Origin: Desulfobacteraceae bacterium
GTDB lineage: Bacteria; Desulfobacterota; DSM-4660; Desulfatiglandales; Desulfatiglandaceae
Assembly: GCA_013203065.1 (NCBI GenBank)
Contig: JABMQV010000796.1
Coordinates: 1 to 14,373 of the forward strand
Length of the DNA stretch: 14,373 nucleotides
Direction of reading: 5' to 3'
The position numbers and the translations under genes are program-made. This document shows, in pieces, positions 9,665-14,373 of the stretch (position 1 is its first letter; every line of letters begins with the position of its first letter). The notes beneath the pieces are model-generated. The model ran no database searches, was not told the origin of the DNA, and was given only the letters and a program-made list of their open reading frames with translations.

Positions 9665-10069
9665 TTATACGCGGGGGTCGGTTTTTGTCCCTGACGATCG
9701 CGGGAAAAAAGCCAGCTTGTCCCCATGGGCATTGCTCAGGTTCTTCATCAGGCAATTTCCCTCAAAGACAGCCCCTTCATCCATGATCACGGTGGGGGTC
9801 TTAATGTTCCCAAAGACCTTGCCGGGTACGTGGATTTCCATCCTTTCTTTCACGGAAAGGTTTCCACGTACTTCTCCACTAATGATAATCCGTGATGCCT
9901 GAATATCCGCCTCGATTACGGCCATCTCAGCCACAATCAGGGTTCCTTCTGTAGAGATCTCACCGCTAAAACGGCCATCAATGCGCACTGTCCCAGTGAA
10001 AGACATCCTCCCTTCAAATTCGGTGTCCTTACCAAGATAGGCGGTTATCTGGTCCCTCTCTTTTTTCAC
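9665..10069 (-). CDS. Bactofilin-family cytoskeletal protein
   Basis: This 134-aa protein belongs to the bactofilin (DUF583/polymer-forming cytoskeletal) family. The core from about 13 to 112 shows the short repeated beta-strand pattern of a right-handed beta-helix: TVRIDGRFSGEISTEGTLIV, then AVIEADIQASRIIISGEVRG, then a strand pair containing GKVFGNIKTPTVIMDEGAVF. N- and C-terminal tails are short and polar. Bactofilins polymerise without nucleotide and scaffold cell-shape or polarity proteins. The start is GTG at 10069 with GGAG 10 nt upstream. It precedes the atp operon, an arrangement familiar in Desulfobacterota, where parA/parB often lie further upstream. Here parAB are absent and divergent genes are found instead. 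Confidence 0.93.
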   Translation of the reverse strand: MKKERDQITAYLGKDTEFEGRMSFTGTVRIDGRFSGEISTEGTLIVAEMAVIEADIQASRIIISGEVRGNLSVKERMEIHVPGKVFGNIKTPTVIMDEGAVFEGNCLMKNLSNAHGDKLAFFPRSSGTKTDPRV

Positions 10070-10096
10070 CGTGAATTTTCTCCAATTCCGGTAGGG

Positions 10097-10125
10097 CGTC
10101 TAACACATCACCCATTGCTTTGCAA
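10097..10125 (-). promoter_or_regulatory. Weak candidate promoter for the bactofilin gene
   Basis: TTGCAA (10125-10120), 17 nt and TAGACG (10102-10097) give a plausible but poor match to the sigma70 consensus. The predicted start near 10090 would leave a leader of about 20 nt carrying the GGAG ribosome site. No better pair was found in the 291-nt divergent gap. Confidence 0.3.
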
Positions 10126-10127
10126 GA

Positions 10128-10202
10128 AAAATCACAAAACAATCACTCTAAACAAAAAAAATATATTTTACCTAATTCCTGCCATTACTTCCTTGTGATT
10201 TT
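10128..10202. repeat. 10-bp perfect inverted repeat in the bactofilin/methyltransferase divergent gap
   Basis: AAAATCACAA (10128-10137) is repeated in inverse orientation as TTGTGATTTT (10193-10202). The arms are 55 nt apart, and an A/T-rich tract with eight consecutive A lies between them. A related AATCAC occurs at 10141-10146. This could be a pair of operator half-sites between divergent genes. The rest of the gap shows no ORF or RNA gene that I recognise. Confidence 0.5.
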
Positions 10203-10345
10203 CCAAGCCATCCTGATGTTCAGTTCAAAAAAACCTAAATCATGAAAACGAATATCTCCGTCACTTTCTGCTTGCATCTATAACCCCATTTTCATAACTT
10301 AAAGCACAGGAACGTGGGTCTATCCCAAATCGATTTCAACACCCT

Positions 10346-10361
10346 TTGAGTCATTGAGTCA
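10346..10361 (+). repeat. Tandem TTGAGTCA octamer at the methyltransferase start
   Basis: Two perfect copies of TTGAGTCA (10346-10353 and 10354-10361) abut, and the last base of the second is the A of the methyltransferase ATG. The octamer has the same TTGAGTNN form as the repeats between atpG and atpD. Confidence 0.75.
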
Positions 10362-11188
10362 TGGGCCTTATCTTTGACGAAAAATCAGCCGGGGCTTACG
10401 AAACGTGGCACCATTCTTCCCAGGGCCGGGCAATAGATAGGTCTATTGAGGAACTTATCGCGGCCTTGCTTGATCCAAAACCAGGGGAGAGGGTCCTGGA
10501 TATCGGGAGCGGAACAGGCAATCACCTCCTGGTTTTGAGCAGGATGGGAATGGTTGTCAGCGGCATAGATGCTTCGTCTCATATGATTGATAAGTCCAAA
10601 AACCGGCTCGGCAACCGGTGCACCCTCAAACAAGGGTTTGCAGAAGACCTCCCTTTTGATGATAATGAATTCGATTTGGCTGTGCTCATTAATACCCTCG
10701 AGTTCCTTGATAATCCCCTTGAGGCCTTAAGGGAGGCGGGGAGAGTGGCCAAAAAAAAGGTTTTGGTGGGGGTGATAAACGGTCTTTCCTGGAACGGCCT
10801 TTTGAAAAGAGCGCAGGGATATTTCGGGGATCCACTTTTTGGTCATGCCAGACTTTATAACATCTGGCAGCTGAAATCGCTCTTTCAGGCAGCTTACGGC
10901 CCTGTACCGATTTCCTGGGGCTGCATCAAGGCACACCCTTCTTTCATCGAAAAGATACGGCCATTCGGCAAGGAACTCTGGACGTGGAAAAACTCCCCAT
11001 TCAGATCTTTCCTGGGGGTCTCTGCAACCATGGTATACAGGGTCAAGACGGATAACCTCCCATTGAAAATCAGGCTGCAAAAGGCAGGCCAGTCCCTTGT
11101 CGGGGCAAAAACCCTCCGGGATCTTAACCGCAACAAAGGAGTGGAAGGGAATGAAAGAGGCCTATCTATACGAAAAACTGGAAAATGA
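10361..11188 (+). CDS. Class I SAM-dependent methyltransferase
   Basis: This 275-aa protein has a Rossmann methyltransferase core in its first half. Motif I is VLDIGSGTGNHLL at 45-57, the acidic SAM-ribose position is in SGIDAS (D70), AEDLPFDDNEFDLAV spans about 94-108, and NTLEFLDNPLEALREAGRV is at 111-129. This is the UbiE/Methyltransf_11 type and the substrate cannot be read from sequence. The second half (about 140-275) is less conserved. The ATG at 10361 is the earliest possible start, since an in-frame TGA lies two codons upstream, and no Shine-Dalgarno is visible. Its last 38 nt overlap the radical SAM gene, which suggests that the two are co-expressed. Confidence 0.85.
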   Translation: MGLIFDEKSAGAYETWHHSSQGRAIDRSIEELIAALLDPKPGERVLDIGSGTGNHLLVLSRMGMVVSGIDASSHMIDKSKNRLGNRCTLKQGFAEDLPFDDNEFDLAVLINTLEFLDNPLEALREAGRVAKKKVLVGVINGLSWNGLLKRAQGYFGDPLFGHARLYNIWQLKSLFQAAYGPVPISWGCIKAHPSFIEKIRPFGKELWTWKNSPFRSFLGVSATMVYRVKTDNLPLKIRLQKAGQSLVGAKTLRDLNRNKGVEGNERGLSIRKTGK

Positions 11189-12164
11189 AAGGGTTCATTG
11201 CCTCCTGTGTAACCACGCATGCCTGATTAAGGAGGGGGGCAAGGGGATCTGCGGCGTGAGGGAAAATCGTTCGGGAACATTAACAAGTCTCGTCTATGGA
11301 AAGGTGATTGCCAGGCATTGCGATCCCATAGAAAAAAAACCTCTCTTTCATTTCTTACCGGGCACCCTTTCCTGTTCTATAGCCACGGTTGGTTGTAACC
11401 TAAGCTGCGCCTTTTGCCAAAACGCGGATATCTCCCAGATGCCGTCGGATCATGGCAGCATCATGGGTGAGGATATGACCCCTGATCAAATAGTGACAGA
11501 GGCCTTAGATACACGTTCAGCGACGATCTCCTACACCTACACAGAGCCGACAATATATTTTGAGCTTGCCTTAGATACGGCACGGCTTGCAGCGACAAAA
11601 GGTCTGAAAAATGTTTTTGTGACAAATGGATATATGACTGAACAGTGTCTTGAGAGCATATTTCCCGATCTTCATGCGGCAAACGTGGACCTAAAGTCCT
11701 TCAGCGATAAGTTTTATAAGGAGCAATGTGGGGCAAAACTGGAACCGGTTCTAAGGACACTGGAGACCCTGAACAAGATGGGGGTGTGGCTGGAGGTAAC
11801 CACCCTCTTGATCCCAGGGCTCAATGACTCCCCTGAGGAACTGACAGAGCTTGCCCGGTTTCTTGCTGCCTTGGATCCCAACATCCCCTGGCATATAAGC
11901 CGCTACCATCCAACCTATCGGCTCACAAATATTCCTTCCACCCCTCCCGAAAGTGTTCGCAGGGCAAGGGATCTCGGGTATGGTGCAGGATTGAAATACG
12001 TCTACACCGGAAATCTTCCAGGAGATGAGGGCGAAAAAACCCTGTGCCATAACTGCGGCGAGTTGCTCATCAACAGGTTCGGTTTTCATGTAACCCAGAA
12101 CAAAATCGAAGAAGACCGTTGTCCTAACTGTGATACAGAGATCCCCGGTGTCTGGAACTATTGA
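11151..12164 (+). CDS. amrS: AmmeMemoRadiSam-type radical SAM enzyme (PflA-like)
   Basis: This 337-aa radical SAM protein has the [4Fe-4S] motif CNLSCAFC (C82, C86, C89). Before it lies the N-terminal cluster CLLCNHACLIKEGGKGICGV (C17, C20, C24, C34), characteristic of the AmmeMemoRadiSam/PflA-like branch. The HISRYHPTY motif follows late in the barrel, and a C-terminal pair of CxxC motifs (C299/C302 and C324/C327) probably binds zinc. The family is named for co-occurrence with MEMO1 and AMMECR1 proteins; neither is encoded here and the natural substrate is not settled. I chose the ATG at 11151, which has GGAG 9 nt upstream, over a TTG further up at 11097. It overlaps the methyltransferase by 38 nt. 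Confidence 0.9.
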   Translation: MKEAYLYEKLENERVHCLLCNHACLIKEGGKGICGVRENRSGTLTSLVYGKVIARHCDPIEKKPLFHFLPGTLSCSIATVGCNLSCAFCQNADISQMPSDHGSIMGEDMTPDQIVTEALDTRSATISYTYTEPTIYFELALDTARLAATKGLKNVFVTNGYMTEQCLESIFPDLHAANVDLKSFSDKFYKEQCGAKLEPVLRTLETLNKMGVWLEVTTLLIPGLNDSPEELTELARFLAALDPNIPWHISRYHPTYRLTNIPSTPPESVRRARDLGYGAGLKYVYTGNLPGDEGEKTLCHNCGELLINRFGFHVTQNKIEEDRCPNCDTEIPGVWNY

Positions 12165-12397
12165 TCTTTAAACGCCTCTCTGCTAGTCTTGGGTGTAAGG
12201 AGGGCTCTCCGGGTTCTTCTTAAGGGAGTCCCCCCGCTGAACCTTATTGAGGCCTTCTTCCATTCAGCGGGGGCTCAAAAACACCAACGGTGAGGACGGA
12301 TGCTGAAAACCCACGCGATCCGGTTTCCTGCCCTTTGGCAGGGCCCTGTGAACGGTTACAAAAAATTCATGGAAGAGGAGTACCAGGAGAATTGCCT
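12165..12397 (+). other. Intergenic leader with stable hairpins upstream of the 52-aa ORF
   Basis: This 233-nt gap contains a GC-rich inverted repeat CCCCCGCTGAA/TTCAGCGGGGG (about 12231-12273, 11 bp, with loop sequence CCTTATTGAGGCCTTCTTCCA). A smaller hairpin, CCTGCC-4 nt-GGCAGG, lies around 12328-12343. Neither is followed by a T-run, so they are not ordinary terminators. No riboswitch family was recognised. A GTG at 12290 opens the downstream frame but lacks support as the true start. Confidence 0.5.
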
Positions 12398-12556
12398 ATG
12401 AAGAGTGAAGAAGAACTTGTCCTCAAGGTCACAAAAGAGGTTGTGGTAAAATTCATTGAAATGGGAAGATTGAGTGTAAATTCCTTTGAGGAAGTGTGGA
12501 AGCAGGTGCACAGGGCCGTGCGCGATTCTTTAAGGGCATCAAAAGGTGACGATTAA
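12398..12556 (+). CDS. Small conserved-looking protein of unknown function
   Basis: This 52-aa ORF begins ATG at 12398 with an ideal AGGAG site 8 nt upstream. The protein reads as one acidic/basic helical unit with the core VTKEVVVKFIEMGRLSVNSF (11-30), then a second helix EEVWKQVHRAVRDSLRASKG. It has no signal peptide, membrane helix or cysteine. From memory, similar short proteins with a VKFIE.GR core occur in other Desulfobacterota, but I cannot name a family. A longer 88-aa reading from GTG at 12290 is possible but less likely. Its stop overlaps the convergent truA stop by 4 nt. Confidence 0.75.
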   Translation: MKSEEELVLKVTKEVVVKFIEMGRLSVNSFEEVWKQVHRAVRDSLRASKGDD

Positions 12557-13296
12557 TACCTGACATTCATCAGGAAGAGTCCTTGCGGCGGGGCCTTGGT
12601 TCCGGCAGATCGCCGGTCCTTTGATTTAAAGATCTCCTTAAATCCATCAAAATTCTCCCTCCCCAAACCCGCCTCCACCACAGTGCCCACGATATTTCTG
12701 ACCATATGTCTCAAGAAGCCGTCCGCTTCTATTGTAAGCTGTAGCAGCCCATCTTCAGAACCAGAAATTTCAGCCCTCATCACTGATCTGACCGAATCAA
12801 TAGCCCCGCTCCCCGAAGATTTAAAGGAAGAAAAATCGTGTCTCCCCACAAGAAGAGACAGACATCTTGCGATCTTTTCTCTATCCAGGGGCATGGGGAT
12901 ATGCCACAGGTAATTACGACGGAAAGGGTCAGGTTCTTTTCGGTTTAGTATCCTATATTCATAGATCTTGCTCTTGGCACTGTATCTGGAATGGAATTGG
13001 AGGGAGACCAATTCCGCATTTCTCACAAAAATATCGTCAGGGAGAAGTGAGTTAAGGCCTTTCTTGAGGGTTTCGGGACCGAGTTTTGACCTTGTTACAA
13101 AATTGCAGACCTGGTTTAATGCATGGACCCCCGCATCCGTTCTTCCGGAGGCGATTACCTTGACGGGCTCTCCTAGGATGGTGCTGATCTTGTCTTCGAT
13201 AATCTCCTGTATGGTGACACTATTTCTTTGCCGCTGCCATCCATGATAACCGCCCCCATCGTAGGCCAGGATCAGCTTGATATTTTTCTCGGTCAC
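12553..13296 (-). CDS. truA: tRNA pseudouridine(38-40) synthase
   Basis: This 247-aa TruA isomerises uridines 38-40 in the anticodon stem-loop of many tRNAs. The family landmarks are present: LAYDGGGYHGWQRQ (10-23), the catalytic Asp54 in SGRTDAGVHAL (50-60), FHSRYSAKSKIYEY (about 101-114), and the C-terminal DGFLRHMVRNIVGTVVEAG motif. The length is normal. The start is GTG at 13296 with GGAG 7 nt upstream; an ATG slightly upstream is out because TAA follows within three codons. It lies 81 nt after rpsI, separated by a terminator-like hairpin, and converges on the 52-aa ORF. Confidence 0.97.
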   Translation of the reverse strand: MTEKNIKLILAYDGGGYHGWQRQRNSVTIQEIIEDKISTILGEPVKVIASGRTDAGVHALNQVCNFVTRSKLGPETLKKGLNSLLPDDIFVRNAELVSLQFHSRYSAKSKIYEYRILNRKEPDPFRRNYLWHIPMPLDREKIARCLSLLVGRHDFSSFKSSGSGAIDSVRSVMRAEISGSEDGLLQLTIEADGFLRHMVRNIVGTVVEAGLGRENFDGFKEIFKSKDRRSAGTKAPPQGLFLMNVRY

Positions 13297-13310
13297 GTTA
13301 TGTCTCCATG

Positions 13311-13344
13311 AACAAGAAAAGGGGAGCCTGCAATGAACTCCCCC
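13311..13344 (-). terminator. Intrinsic terminator after rpsI
   Basis: On the minus strand GGGGAG pairs with CTCCCC (13343-13338 with 13326-13321, 11-nt loop), followed by TTTTCTTGTT. It lies about 35 nt after the rpsI stop and just before the truA ribosome site. The interrupted T-run suggests it may be leaky, allowing some read-through into truA. Confidence 0.65.
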
Positions 13345-13377
13345 GTAATCATTTCCCGGATATGGTGAAAAAGGTGT

Positions 13378-13770
13378 TTAACGTTTGGAATATTGAAATC
13401 TGGCACGCGCCCCTGGCTGACCGTACTTCTTACGTTCTTTCATTCTTGAATCCCTGGTTAAAAATCCTTGCTTCCTGATAACATCCCTTAACCCGGGCTC
13501 CGCAATTACCAGTGCCTTACTAATGCCGTGCCTGACAGCCCCTGCCTGTCCCGAAACACCGCCACCCCTGACATTCACATTTATATCAAATTTGTTGGCA
13601 GTATCGGCAAACTTCATAGGCTCAATGAGGAGTGCCCTGTCGGATTCACGGGGAAAATATTTGTCCAAGGCCCTCTTGTTGATGGTTATCTGCCCATTAC
13701 CGGGTTTCATCCAGATCCGAGCCACCGCTGTTTTTCTTTTTCCGGTGGCGTAAAATAGCGCTTCTGTCAT
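13378..13770 (-). CDS. rpsI: 30S ribosomal protein S9
   Basis: This 130-aa uS9 protein of the small-subunit head has the typical [17 protein letters not shown] opening (8-24), the [20 protein letters not shown] signature (about 65-84), and a basic C-terminal tail ending RFQYSKR that reaches the P-site tRNA. The ATG at 13770 follows the rplM stop directly (TAGATG), with GGAG 6 nt upstream. It forms the conserved rplM-rpsI operon. Confidence 0.99.
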   Translation of the reverse strand: MTEALFYATGKRKTAVARIWMKPGNGQITINKRALDKYFPRESDRALLIEPMKFADTANKFDINVNVRGGGVSGQAGAVRHGISKALVIAEPGLRDVIRKQGFLTRDSRMKERKKYGQPGARARFQYSKR

Positions 13771-14199
13771 CTAAATCTCCAGTCTTTCCGGTTCTTGTGC
13801 CTGATGCGGATGGTCCGGACCGGCATAGATCTTTAATTTTTTTAACTGGCGTCGGCCCAGGCTGTTTTTGGGAAGCATCCCTTTGACGGCAAAACGCAGG
13901 ATGTCTTCCGGCCTCTTTTCGCGCAGTTTTTTGGCCGATATCTGTTTTAGGCCGCCCGTATAACCGGTGTGTCGATAATAGATTTTATTGTCCCATTTCC
14001 TGCCCGTAAGCCTCACCTTGTCTGCATTCACAACGACGATAAAATCCCCTGTATCCGCATGGGGAGCAAAAATGGGCTTGTGCTTGCCCCTAAGACGCGT
14101 GGCCACGTTAGTAGCCAGTCTGCCCAGGACCTTATCTTGGGCGTCTACCAGATACCACCGTTTTGTGATATCCTGCTCCTTCGCGACATATGTCTTCAT
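13771..14199 (-). CDS. rplM: 50S ribosomal protein L13
   Basis: This 142-aa uL13 is an early-assembling large-subunit protein. It begins [20 protein letters not shown], the usual L13 start, and contains [38 protein letters not shown] and the late [19 protein letters not shown] motif. I chose the ATG at 14199, with GGAAAGG upstream. A TTG at 14217 would add six residues not found in L13 proteins and would remove that ribosome site. It is the first gene of rplM-rpsI. Confidence 0.98.
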   Translation of the reverse strand: MKTYVAKEQDITKRWYLVDAQDKVLGRLATNVATRLRGKHKPIFAPHADTGDFIVVVNADKVRLTGRKWDNKIYYRHTGYTGGLKQISAKKLREKRPEDILRFAVKGMLPKNSLGRRQLKKLKIYAGPDHPHQAQEPERLEI

Positions 14200-14235
14200 T
14201 ACTAAAGCCCTTTCCAAGAAAAAAAGTAATTAGAC

Positions 14236-14264
14236 ACTTTAGGACAGTGTTTTATCTATGTCAA
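14236..14264 (-). promoter_or_regulatory. Sigma70-type promoter of rplM-rpsI
   Basis: A perfect -35 TTGACA (14264-14259), a 17-nt spacer and a -10 TAAAGT (14241-14236) precede rplM, with a start expected near 14229 and a leader of about 30 nt. It faces away from the tRNA promoter. Confidence 0.75.
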
Positions 14265-14294
14265 GAAATTTTTAACGGAGTCAGGGAAAATCTG

Positions 14295-14323
14295 TTGACA
14301 TGGAAGGGCAATCTTGATAGACA
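14295..14323 (+). promoter_or_regulatory. Candidate promoter of the tRNA gene
   Basis: TTGACA (14295-14300), a 17-nt spacer and TAGACA (14318-14323) lie ahead of the tRNA, whose mature 5' end at 14341 is about 10 nt after the expected start. The -35 is perfect and the -10 is weak. Confidence 0.55.
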
Positions 14324-14340
14324 ACATGCTTCATTAAATG

Positions 14341-14373
<33 letters not shown>

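Noticed and set aside
11097..11150. Upstream TTG start for the radical SAM gene
   Set aside because: The ATG at 11151 has a good Shine-Dalgarno and gives the N-terminus expected for the family. The extra 18 residues lie wholly within the methyltransferase gene.
12227..12276. Rho-independent terminator for amrS
   Set aside because: The stem is strong but no U-run follows on either strand.
12290..12397. GTG start giving an 88-aa version of the small ORF
   Set aside because: The added segment lies in hairpin-forming sequence and lacks a ribosome site, while the inner ATG has AGGAG 8 nt upstream. It is not excluded, because the added part contains two cysteines in CPLAGPC.
14200..14217. TTG start adding six residues to L13
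   Set aside because: L13 proteins start at MKTY, and the GGAAAGG ribosome site would fall inside the longer gene.

Overview
The window looks like a chromosomal housekeeping segment of a Desulfobacterota (Deltaproteobacteria) type bacterium, probably an anaerobe close to sulfate reducers or syntrophs. This rests on three things: an F-type ATP synthase operon with two b-type subunits and without atpB/atpE, a bactofilin gene directly ahead of it, and the order zapB-zapA-RNA-rny-polA after it. The species cannot be named from the sequence alone. Apart from a three-gene plus-strand block and a terminal tRNA, every gene lies on the minus strand, so it reads from right to left.

Right end (14.4-12.55 kb). 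A partial tRNA gene, probably tRNA-Arg, runs off the right edge on the plus strand. Divergent from it is a sigma70-type promoter driving rplM-rpsI (ribosomal proteins L13 and S9), which is followed by a hairpin terminator and then truA (tRNA pseudouridine synthase). truA converges with a 52-codon conserved-looking small ORF, and the two stop codons overlap by 4 nt.

Plus-strand block (12.56-10.36 kb). A class I SAM-dependent methyltransferase overlaps a radical SAM enzyme of the AmmeMemoRadiSam/PflA-like family. A 233-nt hairpin-containing gap follows, then the 52-aa ORF.

ATP synthase block (10.07-3.54 kb, minus). A bactofilin gene precedes a promoter (TTGACA, 17 nt, TAAAAG) and atpF'-atpF-atpH-atpA-atpG-atpD-atpC. 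These encode the two-b peripheral stalk, delta and the F1 subunits. The membrane ring and a subunits must be encoded elsewhere. The first four genes overlap at their stop/start codons. Between atpG and atpD lies a 150-nt spacer with octamer repeats that form a long inverted repeat. The operon ends at a near-perfect hairpin terminator.

Left end (3.41-0 kb, minus). zapB-like and zapA cell-division genes come first. A 535-nt non-coding interval follows, and I propose that it contains a 6S RNA (ssrS). Then come rny (RNase Y) and the 5' end of polA, which is cut by the window edge.

I see no mobile element, CRISPR array, defence system or obvious novel multi-gene system. The less ordinary items are the candidate 6S RNA, the octamer-repeat hairpin inside the atp operon (with a related tandem repeat at the methyltransferase start), the unexplained RNA-like sequence between zapA and the 6S candidate, and the small ORF of unknown function.
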